Of a stretch of DNA of 64,000 nt, positions 55,219 through 64,000 are shown piece after piece (position 1 is the stretch's first letter; each line of letters starts with the position of its first letter). Origin of the DNA: Gottschalkiaceae bacterium SANA (GTDB lineage: Bacteria; Bacillota; Clostridia; Tissierellales; GPF-1). The position numbers and the translations under genes are program-made. The DNA is taken from assembly GCA_036323355.1 (NCBI GenBank), contig AP028876.1:1-64000 (forward strand). Direction: 5' to 3'. The notes under the pieces are model-generated. The model was not told where the DNA came from, did not search any database, and was given only the letters and a program-made list of their open reading frames with translations.

Positions 55219-57232
55219 GGCGGTGGCATTCATCAGTATCTTGATGATTTTGATCACCATGATTCCAACAGGATTTGCAGCAGAGACAGATGTAACCGTT
55301 TCGATGACGACAATTTCTTCGAATAAAATTGAGAATGGGGATTCTTTCAATTTGGGAATTACAATTTCAAATAAGACGAATCAAACGATTAAGATCAAGG
55401 GTGTGCGAACACAGGATTCATCGTTTCAGATTACTTCATTAAGTGCCAGTATTTCAGGTGATTTAGAAAAAAATGGAGTAAGAAGCACCGACTTGATTTT
55501 GAAGTACTTTGGGGGTAAAAAGGATTTAATTATTGCCGTGGATTATGATATTGATGGGACGCCATATACGACAAGATTACGTACTGCCATGCCGGCAGTG
55601 CCTGTTTGGGAAGAAGATGATAATGCGGATGAGTCTAAAGATTACCAACCAAACGTGATGGTGGATCCGACACAGACGATTCCCACACTTATAGCGGGAC
55701 GCGCCAATACGATTACAATTGGATTCGTAAATGATGCATCCTATGAGGCAAAGAATATTAGGATTGAGCCGCAAATTTTGGGGATTGCAAATAGCCCTTT
55801 TGAAGCCAAGCAGGTATCGATTGTCAAAAATATTACCGAACTAAAAGCGGATCAATATGAGAGTGTTAGCTTTTCTGTTGATGTGAAGGGGAATGCCCCT
55901 TCCGGTCAGGTGATTATTCCAATCAAGGGAACCTATGAAAATGCCTTTGGTGATGAGTTTCCATTAACGATTAATTACTATGTGAAAGTGCAAAACTCCA
56001 ATGCCATGCCAGTGATGGCCGTTCAATCTGTGAAAGTAGACAAAGGAACCTTAAATGCGGGAACGACCGATATTTTGCGTGTGACTTTGAAAAATACGGG
56101 ATCTTTGCAAGTGAAAAACCTTTCGGCGCAGATCAGTGGATTCACAGCCAATGGTATTCAATTGAACAATGCGGTGGATACGCAATTTATCAAGCAGATT
56201 AATGGTGGGCAAGTAGCTGTATTGAGTTTTCCTGTAGCAGCGTATGAGAAAATCATCACAGGAAATCAGTCTTTGAACTTGTCTTTTGCCTATGAAGATG
56301 CCTATGGAAAAGCGGGCGAAAACACGGCAACAATTTTCGTGCCAGTGGAAGGTGAATCTGCGACTTCCAGCGATGGAAATGCCTACTTGATGTTGGAATC
56401 TTATGATTTTGGCGGAGATGCAGTAACTGCGGGGGAATCCTTTGATTTAACGGTTCGATTCCAAAATTCAAATACGGAAAATGCCATTGAAAATACAGTG
56501 GTTACGATTAGTTCCGAAGATGGCATTTTTGTGCCGGTCCAGAGTTCGAATTCTTTCTATATTGAAAAATTGGACCCGAAAGAGGTCTATGAACATACCT
56601 TTACTTTGAGCCCAAGCCGGGACGCCAAGTATCAGAGTTATAAAGTAAACTTTAACATTACACCAAACCATGGCATTGAGTCACCGGAAATCAGCATACC
56701 CGTGATCCAAGAGATGCGATTGAAGATTCAAGAGCCTTCTTATCTACCTTCTGCCACGATTGGGACGCGCATGGACTATGATGTGGACTTCTATAATACT
56801 GGAAGAACCACCCTGTACAACCTTGCAATTCGTGCGGAAGGAAACTTTGAAATGCCAGAGGGAAGTGATTCGTATATTGGCAACTTGAATTCTGGTTCCA
56901 GCAACTATTACAGTCTGACCTTGGTGCCTTCTGAGGAAAAAGTCGAGGGCGTGATCTACTTTGATTATGAGGATGCCGTGGGTGGCACTCATACCAAAGA
57001 GATGAAAGTCAGCATGTTGGCAACGCCTGGTATGGATGAAGGTGATTTTTCTGGAGGAGAGGAGTTTCCACCTGATTTTGAAGGGGGAATAGAACCTCCA
57101 ATCGATGGAAAGAGTGGCATGCCACTTTGGGGTTATGGAATTATCGGGGTTGTTGCCCTGGGTCTTGTTGTGACCGTTGTCAAGAAGAGAAAAGCGAAAA
57201 AGGCGGAAGAGGAGTTGGATCTCGATGAATAA
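55205..57232 (+). CDS. Large surface protein with CARDB-like domains, encoded within the MacB-like operon
   Basis: A 675-residue secreted, membrane-anchored protein. It has a signal peptide (about 1-25, ending TGFAA), several immunoglobulin-like domains of CARDB/COG1361 type (repeated patterns such as TLKNTGSLQVKNLSAQI, DVDFYNTGRTTLYNLAI and VEGVIYFDYEDAVGG), an acidic Gly-rich linker near 620-640, one transmembrane helix (about 643-662) and a short basic tail. Its gene sits between the ATPase and the permease and overlaps both, so it is a stoichiometric partner of that transporter, possibly in the place of a MacA-type adaptor. This role is inferred. Confidence 0.85.
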   Translation: MSKRKAVAFISILMILITMIPTGFAAETDVTVSMTTISSNKIENGDSFNLGITISNKTNQTIKIKGVRTQDSSFQITSLSASISGDLEKNGVRSTDLILKYFGGKKDLIIAVDYDIDGTPYTTRLRTAMPAVPVWEEDDNADESKDYQPNVMVDPTQTIPTLIAGRANTITIGFVNDASYEAKNIRIEPQILGIANSPFEAKQVSIVKNITELKADQYESVSFSVDVKGNAPSGQVIIPIKGTYENAFGDEFPLTINYYVKVQNSNAMPVMAVQSVKVDKGTLNAGTTDILRVTLKNTGSLQVKNLSAQISGFTANGIQLNNAVDTQFIKQINGGQVAVLSFPVAAYEKIITGNQSLNLSFAYEDAYGKAGENTATIFVPVEGESATSSDGNAYLMLESYDFGGDAVTAGESFDLTVRFQNSNTENAIENTVVTISSEDGIFVPVQSSNSFYIEKLDPKEVYEHTFTLSPSRDAKYQSYKVNFNITPNHGIESPEISIPVIQEMRLKIQEPSYLPSATIGTRMDYDVDFYNTGRTTLYNLAIRAEGNFEMPEGSDSYIGNLNSGSSNYYSLTLVPSEEKVEGVIYFDYEDAVGGTHTKEMKVSMLATPGMDEGDFSGGEEFPPDFEGGIEPPIDGKSGMPLWGYGIIGVVALGLVVTVVKKRKAKKAEEELDLDE

Positions 57233-58511
57233 TATCGATCTTTTCCTGATGGGGATACGAAATCTCTGGCGGAGAAAAGCGAGAACTTTCCTAACGGTCT
57301 TGGGCGTGATTATCGGGACAACAGCCATTATTGTCATGGTTTCCTTGGGCCTTGGGATGGAACGCGCGTTTATGGAGCAAATGGAGTCAATGGGAAGTCT
57401 GACCAATATAACCGTATATAAGAATTGGGAAGGCGGATCTGATACAGAATTAAATCAAAAAGCGATTGACAAGTTCAAAAAAATAGAAAATGTTGAGGCT
57501 GTATTGGCACAAAAAAACTCCTATATGAAAATCAGTACGGGAAAGTATATAGCGAGTTTGGGAATTAACGGTGTTGATTTGGATGCCTTGCAGGCCTTTG
57601 GCTTTAAAACAACAGAAGGACGATTGCTTGAAGAGACTGATAAGAATGGATTGTTGTTCGGGGCTCAGGCTATGGATGAGTTTTACAACCCAAGAAAGAA
57701 ACAAAATCGGTGGGAACAAGAGGTTGAAATCGATTTGCTTGAGCAGAAGCGAATGGTGATCACCACGGATCAAATGTATGGCGAACCCGTGCAAGATATG
57801 AGTGGAGATATGAAGCGGCCCAAGCCTCACGATACCAAGGTTGTTGGTATCTTGGAAGAATCTCAGGATATACGAGGTTGGGGCATTTATATGGACATCA
57901 ATGATATGCAGAAAATCTTGGAAGCGGATGCAAAAATAACGGGACAAAAATTCGATAAAAAGCTTGTTTATGACGATGTAACCATTAAGGTAAATAGCGT
58001 CGACAATGTAGCGGCGGTTTCAGAAACCTTAAAGACACAGGGCTATCAAACCTGGAGCATGACAGATATGCTAGAGGAAATGCGCAATACGGCTCGAACC
58101 ATTCAATTGGTTTTGGCGGGAATTGGTGCGGTTTCTTTATTTGTAGCTGCGATCGGGATTACCAATACCATGGTCATGTCCATTTATGAAAGAACTCGTG
58201 AGATTGGTGTTATGAAGGTTTTAGGATCCCGTTTGGTTGATATCAAGCGACTCTTCCTGTTTGAAGCCGCCTTGATTGGCGGGATCGGGGGTTTGATCGG
58301 TCTGGGATTAAGCTTCGGGGTCTCGAAATTAATCAACTCGGTGGGTACAGGGGCTCTGGGGATGGGAGAAGTTTCCGGAATCTCTTATATTCCAGTTTGG
58401 TTGGCTGCCGCAGGTATTGGATTTTCCATGCTGATTGGTTTGATTTCGGGATATTATCCGGCAAAAAGAGCGATGAATTTGTCTGCTTTGGATGCAATAC
58501 GCACAGAGTAG
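57225..58511 (+). CDS. MacB-like ABC transporter permease (FtsX fold)
   Basis: A 428-residue permease of the MacB/FtsX type. One N-terminal helix (about 18-42, ARTFLTVLGVIIGTTAIIVM) is followed by a large external domain (about 45-285), and three C-terminal helices (about 300-325, 345-370, 390-415) with the family motif ISIYERTREIGVMKVLGSR-like (SIYERTREIGVMKVLGSR). The ATG at 57225 is inside the end of the CARDB gene; the longer frame from 57177 is rejected. A strong terminator follows. Confidence 0.93.
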   Translation: MNNIDLFLMGIRNLWRRKARTFLTVLGVIIGTTAIIVMVSLGLGMERAFMEQMESMGSLTNITVYKNWEGGSDTELNQKAIDKFKKIENVEAVLAQKNSYMKISTGKYIASLGINGVDLDALQAFGFKTTEGRLLEETDKNGLLFGAQAMDEFYNPRKKQNRWEQEVEIDLLEQKRMVITTDQMYGEPVQDMSGDMKRPKPHDTKVVGILEESQDIRGWGIYMDINDMQKILEADAKITGQKFDKKLVYDDVTIKVNSVDNVAAVSETLKTQGYQTWSMTDMLEEMRNTARTIQLVLAGIGAVSLFVAAIGITNTMVMSIYERTREIGVMKVLGSRLVDIKRLFLFEAALIGGIGGLIGLGLSFGVSKLINSVGTGALGMGEVSGISYIPVWLAAAGIGFSMLIGLISGYYPAKRAMNLSALDAIRTE

Positions 58512-58516
58512 AAAGA

Positions 58517-58546
58517 AGGAGAGCAGATTTGCTCTCCTTTGTTTTA
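58517..58546 (+). terminator. Terminator of the MacB-like operon
   Basis: AAGGAGAGCA (58517-58526) with TGCTCTCCTT (58531-58540), loop GATT, then TGTTTT. Confidence 0.93.
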
Positions 58547-58637
58547 TGTATAAAGCCAGTGTGATAGAATGGATAGGAATTGATTGTGGAATAAGGGTAA
58601 GAAATAGATAAGAAGAGCAGAGGGGAGGCACGATAAA

Positions 58638-59630
58638 ATGAGAGGCATAGACGAAGAATCGCGCAAGTATCATCAGAAAATGGCAAACCGAGAGAAAGAG
58701 CTGCAGGAAATGATCGAAAGAAAAGAGCGAACGATTGAGCAGCGAATTGCAGGACAAGAACCCGGTTACAATAAGAGAAGCATACCCACTCCGATTCGGA
58801 GAGCAAAACATAAGCCGAATGCTAAGAAAATCAGAGAAGAAGAGTGGCTGGGGGAACAAGCGTCGCCGAGACAATCGTCTCCAAAACAGGCGCCTCAACA
58901 ACAGGAAGCAAGACAATCGTCTTCAAGACAATCGTCTTCGAGGCAATTTGAATCGAGAGCAGGAGACATGCAGAAGACTTTTCAGAATTGGGGCGCTTCT
59001 CGTTCAAAATCTTCAGGGGATAATTCTAAGACCATCGGGCGTGTCATTCGTACGGTTGTCATTCTCTATGTTGTTTTTGGTCTTTTTGCAGGACTAGTGC
59101 CACGGATTGTTGGGAATCTGGGTGAATTTGTATCGGAGTTGAGCGAAGGATTTTCTACACCGGAGCCGGAGCCGGATTATGAATATGTCACCGAAGAAGT
59201 AATCAGGGAAGAAAAAGAAGTGATAAGAACGGATTCCATGCAATTTATCATCATGATGGACGGGTGGATGGCAACATTAGATGAGGCGCAGAGTTATTTG
59301 GCGTACGAGTATACGTCGGATTCTGATCTTGCCGAGGTAGAGAGCAGACGAAATCTGCTTCAAGAGAAAATGGATGAGGCTACGAATGAAATCACGCCTC
59401 CGGATACCCTTTCAACATATTGGGATTTCTTCTTGCAGGAACATGAGTGGACGGTCATGATGTTGACGAAAACAGTCGATGGAGAATCAATTGAGACTGA
59501 TTTTGAGCAATTAAATCTTTTGCAATACGATAAATTTGCTGAACTTGTGCGGGTATGGAATGCAGAAGATGTGGAATATGAGGTTTCATTTCGAACCTAT
59601 GATTATTATTTAATGCCGGTCACTGAATAG
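58638..59630 (+). CDS. Single-pass membrane protein with coiled coil and Q/S-rich repeat region, unknown function
   Basis: 330 residues. A charged N-terminal helix (about 5-40, likely coiled coil), a basic segment, a low-complexity Gln/Ser/Arg region (about 75-105) built from repeats of the CAATCGTCT type at DNA level, one transmembrane helix (about 134-153), and an acidic external domain (about 160-330). No known domain is recognised. GAGGGGAGG precedes the ATG. The next gene starts nine bases after its stop, so it may be cotranscribed with the epimerase gene. Confidence 0.7.
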   Translation: MRGIDEESRKYHQKMANREKELQEMIERKERTIEQRIAGQEPGYNKRSIPTPIRRAKHKPNAKKIREEEWLGEQASPRQSSPKQAPQQQEARQSSSRQSSSRQFESRAGDMQKTFQNWGASRSKSSGDNSKTIGRVIRTVVILYVVFGLFAGLVPRIVGNLGEFVSELSEGFSTPEPEPDYEYVTEEVIREEKEVIRTDSMQFIIMMDGWMATLDEAQSYLAYEYTSDSDLAEVESRRNLLQEKMDEATNEITPPDTLSTYWDFFLQEHEWTVMMLTKTVDGESIETDFEQLNLLQYDKFAELVRVWNAEDVEYEVSFRTYDYYLMPVTE

Positions 59631-59639
59631 GAGGACAAC

Positions 59640-60515
59640 ATGAATCAACTAGAGAACGGAAAGATCCGCATTACCGTTAAAGAGCGTGGTGCAGAGTTGA
59701 CGAGCCTTTATCATAAGGAATTACAGAAGGAATATTTGTGGCAGGCGGATCCAAGGTATTGGGGCAAGCATGCACCTGTGCTTTTTCCAGTGATTGGGGC
59801 GCTACGGGATGCGGAATTTATTCATGATGGGAAGGTGTTTAATCTGACCAAACATGGATTTGCAAGAGATCTCGATTTTATATTGGTAGAAATGGGTGCT
59901 GATTATTTAGAGTATGAACTCGAAGCTACCGAGAAGACGAAGACTTGGTATCCTTTTGATTTTTCTCTTCGTATTCGCTACACCCTTGAAGACGAGACGG
60001 TACATACAGACTATTTTGTAACAAATAAAGGACAGAAAGAGATGTTTTATTCTTTGGGTGCCCACCCGGCATTTAATTGGCCCTTGGAGGCAGAGGAAGA
60101 GTTTTCAGATTATCATCTACGATTTGCTAAACAAGAGAACTTGGATTCACTGATGATCAATCAAGAGACGGGTTTACGAAACCTTGAGAAAAGGAATGTG
60201 CTCGAGGAGTCTGCAGTGCTGGATTTGGATCATGCTCTTTTCAAAGACGATGCTTTGATCTTTGAAGGTGTAGAGTCGGATTGGGTCCGGTTTGAAAGTC
60301 AGAAAAGTGAACGTTTTATTCAAGTATCCTTGAAGGGATTTACGCATTTGGGGATTTGGACAAAGCCGAATCATGCACCTTTTCTTTGCATTGAACCCTG
60401 GCTTGGGCTTTGTGATCGACAAGATGCAACGAAACTGATTGATCAAAAAGATGGAATCCGCATGGTAAGTGCTGGAAAATCGAGTCAAGTTCGACTAACA
60501 ATTGCCATTGGATAA
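59640..60515 (+). CDS. Aldose 1-epimerase family protein, LacX-like
   Basis: A 291-residue protein of the galactose mutarotase fold, LacX branch. Diagnostic parts are ERGAELTSLYHK, YLWQADPRYWGKHAPVLFPVIG and LGAHPAFNWP with the catalytic-type His, and the final CIEPWLGLCD with the catalytic-type Glu. It probably interconverts anomers of a sugar or sugar phosphate. AGGAGG precedes the ATG by a normal distance. The true substrate is not known for most LacX members. Confidence 0.9.
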   Translation: MNQLENGKIRITVKERGAELTSLYHKELQKEYLWQADPRYWGKHAPVLFPVIGALRDAEFIHDGKVFNLTKHGFARDLDFILVEMGADYLEYELEATEKTKTWYPFDFSLRIRYTLEDETVHTDYFVTNKGQKEMFYSLGAHPAFNWPLEAEEEFSDYHLRFAKQENLDSLMINQETGLRNLEKRNVLEESAVLDLDHALFKDDALIFEGVESDWVRFESQKSERFIQVSLKGFTHLGIWTKPNHAPFLCIEPWLGLCDRQDATKLIDQKDGIRMVSAGKSSQVRLTIAIG

Positions 60516-60553
60516 AGGGATAAACAAAAGAAAATTTGAAAGACTGATTTGTA

Positions 60554-60585
60554 GGCGATTATCTTCTAAAGAGATCGCCTTTTTT
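60554..60585 (+). terminator. Terminator after LacX-like gene
   Basis: GGCGAT (60554-60559) with ATCGCC (60574-60579), partially paired interior, then six Ts. Confidence 0.85.
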
Positions 60586-60679
60586 ATGTGCTTTTTAAGG
60601 AGAGAAGGATGGTTCGGGTTGACAAGGCATAGGTGAAACGGTAAAATTGGTATATACATATATACAAGTGGAGGTGGAC

Positions 60680-61342
60680 ATGGAGAAAGCTGTAATCTTT
60701 GATATGGATGGGGTAATTATTGATAGTGAACAAGCGCACAAGGAAGCCGCCTACGTGTTGATCGATCGCTTGGGTTTCTCTGTGAGCGAGGCTTTGTTTG
60801 AGACCTTTACTGGTCGACGCAGTGTGGATTGCTGGAAGATGATGATGGATGTGCAGGAAAAGGATTTCGATTTGGATCCGATTCTCTTGGCGGAAGAAGA
60901 AGAAAAGATCTTTTTTTCCCTATACTACGGAGAAAAACAAGCAGTTCTGGTTTCGGGCGTACAGGAGCTGATGATGAAATTTCGGGCGATGGGTATTCCC
61001 ATGATTGTCGCATCTTCTTCACCAGTCATTGCCATTGAAAAAATGCTAACGTATTTTAAGTTAGAATCTGTATTTTCAGGTTTTGTTTCGGGGAGTCATG
61101 TTAAGCACGGCAAGCCTGCACCCGATATTTTTCTAGCGGCGGCAGAAAAATTGAATTTTAAGCCGGGTGATTGCTTGGTCATTGAGGATTCAGATGCAGG
61201 TGTGGAAGCGGCAAATCGCGCGGGTATGAAGGTCATTGGCTTTGCCAATCCGAATTCCCACAACCAAAAATTGAACAAAGCTAATTTAGTTGTAGAGGAT
61301 TTTATGAAAGAATGGGATCAAATACAAAAACTGTTGAGGTGA
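60680..61342 (+). CDS. HAD-family hydrolase, beta-phosphoglucomutase-like
   Basis: A 220-residue HAD subfamily IA protein. Motif I is IFDMDGVIIDSEQAHKEA, motif II is the VASSSP strand, motif III is KHGKPAPDIF, and motif IV is VIEDSDAGVEAANRAGM. This is the phosphatase/phosphoglucomutase-like group acting on sugar phosphates. The ATG at 60680 has GGAGG upstream. nagA begins six bases after its stop, so a role with amino-sugar phosphates is plausible but inferred. Confidence 0.9.
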   Translation: MEKAVIFDMDGVIIDSEQAHKEAAYVLIDRLGFSVSEALFETFTGRRSVDCWKMMMDVQEKDFDLDPILLAEEEEKIFFSLYYGEKQAVLVSGVQELMMKFRAMGIPMIVASSSPVIAIEKMLTYFKLESVFSGFVSGSHVKHGKPAPDIFLAAAEKLNFKPGDCLVIEDSDAGVEAANRAGMKVIGFANPNSHNQKLNKANLVVEDFMKEWDQIQKLLR

Positions 61343-61348
61343 CGAAAG

Positions 61349-62479
61349 ATGAAAGCAATTATTAACGGGAAGATGATTCTTCCAAACGAAGTCGTAGAAA
61401 ACAAGGTGCTGATCTTTGATCAAAAGATTCAAGAAATTACGGATGTGATTCCAAAAGGCATTGAGGTGATTGATGCAAAGGGTGCTTATGTGGCGCCAGG
61501 CTTTGTGGATGTGCATATCCATGGGGCAGGCGGTCATGATGCCATGGAGGGAACACGGGAAGCTTTGGAAGCGATTAGCAATAAGATTGTTGCTGACGGG
61601 GTGACCAGCTTCTTGCCAACAACGATGACCATGGATAAAGCAGCCATCCGCCAAGCTTTTGCCCAAGCAAAATTGGCAATAGATACGGATTTGCCAGGTG
61701 CTCGACCCATTGGAATCAACATGGAAGGGCCATTTATTTCTTTGGCTAAGAAGGGTGCGCAGAATGCAGATTATGTGAATAAGCCGGATTGGTCATATAT
61801 TGAAGGATATGAAGATGTGATTCGCTTGATGACCATTGCACCCGAAGAAGATGAGAATCAGACCTTTATTAAAAAAGTGAAAGAAGAAACAGATATTCGA
61901 CTCTCAATTGGCCACTCCAATGCATCTTTTGAGGAAGCCTTGGCGGGAATTGAGGCGGGTTGTTCCCATATGACACATTTTTTTAATGGAATGACGGGAC
62001 TGAATCATCGAGATCCAGGCTGTGTGGGTGCCGGATTTTCTTCTGATGTTTATGTGGAACTGATTTCTGACACGATTCATATTCACCCCGGATTGTTCGA
62101 GTATATTGTAAAATCCAAGGGATTGGATCGCGTGGTTTTGATTACAGACTGCATTATGGCCGGCGGATTGGAAGATGGAGAATACGCTTTGGGTGGACAA
62201 GCTGTAACCGTAGCAGGAGGTGCCGCACGACTTAAGGATGGTACCCTTGCTGGAAGTACGCACAGTTTGATTAAAGCCGTGGAAAATGTGAAAAAGCATA
62301 CCGACTTTAGTCTTCCTCAAGTAGTGAGAATGGCGACTTTGACACCGGCTGCATCCATTGGGGTTGATGCCATGAAGGGAAGTTTGGAGATTGGCAAGGA
62401 TGCCGATTTTGTATTCTTCAATGAAGATTTTCACGTGCAGACAACCATCATTGCTGGAGAAAAACGATATCAAGTATAG
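61349..62479 (+). CDS. nagA: N-acetylglucosamine-6-phosphate deacetylase
   Basis: This cytoplasmic amidohydrolase removes the acetyl group of GlcNAc-6-P in amino-sugar and cell-wall recycling. It has 376 residues. The metal site shows HIHGAGG (His56, His58), NMEGPF, SIGHSNA and THFFNGM, and the catalytic Asp is in TDCIMAGG; the phosphate-binding HRDPG is also present. AGGTGA precedes the ATG. No nagB lies in the window. A terminator follows immediately. Confidence 0.97.
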   Translation: MKAIINGKMILPNEVVENKVLIFDQKIQEITDVIPKGIEVIDAKGAYVAPGFVDVHIHGAGGHDAMEGTREALEAISNKIVADGVTSFLPTTMTMDKAAIRQAFAQAKLAIDTDLPGARPIGINMEGPFISLAKKGAQNADYVNKPDWSYIEGYEDVIRLMTIAPEEDENQTFIKKVKEETDIRLSIGHSNASFEEALAGIEAGCSHMTHFFNGMTGLNHRDPGCVGAGFSSDVYVELISDTIHIHPGLFEYIVKSKGLDRVVLITDCIMAGGLEDGEYALGGQAVTVAGGAARLKDGTLAGSTHSLIKAVENVKKHTDFSLPQVVRMATLTPAASIGVDAMKGSLEIGKDADFVFFNEDFHVQTTIIAGEKRYQV

Positions 62480-62482
62480 GAT

Positions 62483-62505
62483 GAGAGCCTTAGGGCTCTT
62501 TTTTC
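62483..62505 (+). terminator. Terminator after nagA
   Basis: AGAGCC (62484-62489) with GGCTCT (62494-62499) around TTAG, followed by Ts. Confidence 0.85.
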
Positions 62506-62582
62506 TTGTTCTTTTTTGGAATTCAGTGGAAGAAATTAGAGCAGAAGTGCTACAATGGAGGAAAGGCGCAAGGAGGGAAGAG

Positions 62583-63674
62583 ATGAAACGGTGGAAAGAA
62601 TGGAGTATCGGATTGATCATCTTAACCTTTGTAATTTTATTGATTGCAGGCGCTAAATGGATGAATCAGCCAAGCAAACAAATCATTCCGAAAGCCTTGG
62701 ATTCTTCGGGAGAATGGGTTCGAGAGTGGAAGTTGAAAAAAAATGTGTCAGACGGCGTGGTTTTTGGAAGAGGATGGTTATTTTTGGAGGAGTCATGGCT
62801 GCGGGCCTATGATTTAGAAGGAAGTCTTTTGTTTGAAAGACAGATTTCCATGCAGGATGACTGGAGTGTATCGGAACGCCGCCTTTATATTTACAATCGT
62901 CCGACAGGTAAGATTGAATGTTTGTCACCGACCTATGAAAGTTTGTGGGCCATTAGCTTTATGAGGCCGATTGAATCGGTTTTCCCCTACCAAGGATTGT
63001 TGGCAGTTAGTGCAAAGAGCGGTCAAACCAGCGAACAATTAATGATCCTTGATCCGCAAGGCGGACAAGTCCTGGCAAATCTGTCGTCTCCCAATACAAC
63101 GCTGCTCTTGGCGAATCGTGCTGAGACAGGTTATTTTGTGTCGGGGGTTCAAATGAAAGATGGGTATTGGCGGAATTATATTCTTCACTTTGATCAGGCT
63201 GGTAATCTTTTGGATGATTTAAAGGTGAATGAACCGGTCATTTTGGCAACGCGGATGCTGGACTCACAAACCATGTTGATCGTTTCGCAAGGTTCCTTGG
63301 CACTCTATCAAAGAGAGTCAATTATGAAACGAATTGAGTTGGATGTCTATCCCAAAGCCGTTGAAATCCAAGAGATGGGAATTGACTGTTTATTGACAGA
63401 TGAATCGCACGGTGAGCTGATTCGTTTGGATCAGGATCTGAATATGGTAAAACAATTGGATGGATTGCCTAGTTTTACACATTTGGTTCTCTATCAGGGG
63501 TATTATTATCTTTGGAATGAAAAGGAATGGGGAATGGTTGAAATAGAATCGATGACCTATATTCCTGGTACCAAGTTGGAAGAAAAAATTGTGGCTCTTG
63601 TGCCGGTTGAGGGAGAATTGTGGCTGGTACATGAGTATGGAATCGATTTGCTTTATTGGCGGAAGGAGGCGTAA
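62583..63674 (+). CDS. Membrane-anchored beta-propeller-like protein, unknown function
   Basis: 363 residues. One N-terminal membrane segment (about 7-26) and an external domain of repeating beta blades in the style of PQQ/WD40-like propellers (for example GWLFLEESWLRAYDLEGSLL, RLYIYNRPTGKIECL, LMILDPQGGQVLANL). It resembles DUF5711-type proteins that lie next to CvpA in Clostridia, but I am not certain of the family. The ATG at 62583 has AGGAGGGAAG upstream; the open frame extends to 62391 inside nagA without a valid start. cvpA starts three bases after its stop. Confidence 0.8.
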   Translation: MKRWKEWSIGLIILTFVILLIAGAKWMNQPSKQIIPKALDSSGEWVREWKLKKNVSDGVVFGRGWLFLEESWLRAYDLEGSLLFERQISMQDDWSVSERRLYIYNRPTGKIECLSPTYESLWAISFMRPIESVFPYQGLLAVSAKSGQTSEQLMILDPQGGQVLANLSSPNTTLLLANRAETGYFVSGVQMKDGYWRNYILHFDQAGNLLDDLKVNEPVILATRMLDSQTMLIVSQGSLALYQRESIMKRIELDVYPKAVEIQEMGIDCLLTDESHGELIRLDQDLNMVKQLDGLPSFTHLVLYQGYYYLWNEKEWGMVEIESMTYIPGTKLEEKIVALVPVEGELWLVHEYGIDLLYWRKEA

Positions 63675-63677
63675 TCC

Positions 63678-64000
63678 ATGGATGGAATGATGACACAGCT
63701 ATCGGGAACAAACTTATTGGATATTATCGTCTTGGCTTTGTGCCTGTGGTTTTCAATTGCGGGTGCAGTTAAGGGTTTTGTTTATACCTTTTTTAAATTG
63801 GCTGCTTTAATCTTGTCTGCTTATTTGGCCAAGGTGTATAGTTCAGTGGTTTCATATTATCTGACGGACCATTTTCAATGGGCGGAAAGCAGTGTACGAC
63901 AGATCCAATCTTTTTTAACGGGAATCTTAGACAAAATTGGAATCAATGCAGAACTGATCGATACATTAAAGTTGGAACAGGTGAAAGGTTTATTGACGCC
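63678..64000 (+). CDS. cvpA: CvpA family membrane protein (partial, cut by window end)
   Basis: The first 107 codons of a CvpA-type protein. The N-terminus shows LLDIIVLALCLWFSIAGAVKGF (first helix and the conserved Lys-Gly after it) followed by a second helix FFKLAALILSAYLAKVY. Family members are linked to colicin V production, membrane stress and cell-wall biology. AAGGAGG at 63663-63669 precedes the ATG. The C-terminal part lies beyond the window. Confidence 0.85.
   Translation, partial: MDGMMTQLSGTNLLDIIVLALCLWFSIAGAVKGFVYTFFKLAALILSAYLAKVYSSVVSYYLTDHFQWAESSVRQIQSFLTGILDKIGINAELIDTLKLEQVKGLLT

Overview
The window is the origin-proximal part of a low-GC Gram-positive chromosome. The evidence is the dnaA-dnaN-(yaaA)-recF-remB-gyrB-gyrA gene order, strong AGGAGG ribosome binding sites, YtrA-type GntR and SigB-type regulators, and long-stem rho-independent terminators. 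The gene content and the 16S sequence point to an anaerobic member of the Clostridia (Bacillota). I cannot fix family or genus by reading alone.

Layout. 1-2.7 kb: bipartite replication origin with dnaA and dnaN. 2.7-9.05 kb: a DUF624 membrane protein, a HAD phosphatase, a 5-oxoproline module (DUF969 and DUF979 transporter subunits, pyroglutamyl peptidase, GGCT-fold cyclotransferase), a Crp/Fnr regulator and a MATE exporter. 9.1-16.7 kb: rlbA/yaaA, recF, remB, gyrB and gyrA, then an RsbV/RsbW/SigB-type partner-switching cassette directly behind gyrA. 16.9-46.0 kb: four 16S-23S-5S operons on the plus strand. The first carries tRNA-fMet, a second 5S and tRNA-Arg. Between the first and second lie a split chromate transporter with a divergent LysR regulator, an S66 peptidase and a nucleotidyltransferase-fold protein. 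The second and third operons are nearly exact copies of one 5.36 kb unit. The fourth is followed by eleven tRNA genes.

46.3-64 kb is a set of short operons: an aspartylglucosaminidase-type Ntn hydrolase; a membrane protein and a nucleoside hydrolase on the minus strand; two overlapping RimK-like ATP-grasp ligases; a GntR/ABC/DUF4097 envelope-stress-type operon; a MacB-like ABC transporter with a large CARDB-type surface protein encoded between its ATPase and permease; a Q/S-rich membrane protein; a LacX-type epimerase; a HAD phosphatase with nagA; and a membrane-anchored propeller-like protein followed by a cvpA cut by the window end.

Most of the window is conventional. The points that stand out are: four co-oriented rRNA operons within about 28 kb with a recent 5.36 kb duplication; a GyrA with Phe at the quinolone-binding acidic position; an RsbW-like protein that appears to have lost its ATP-binding motifs; the 5-oxoproline gene set; the tandem ATP-grasp pair; and the ABC-CARDB assembly. 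I found no CRISPR array, insertion sequence, prophage or intact mobile element.
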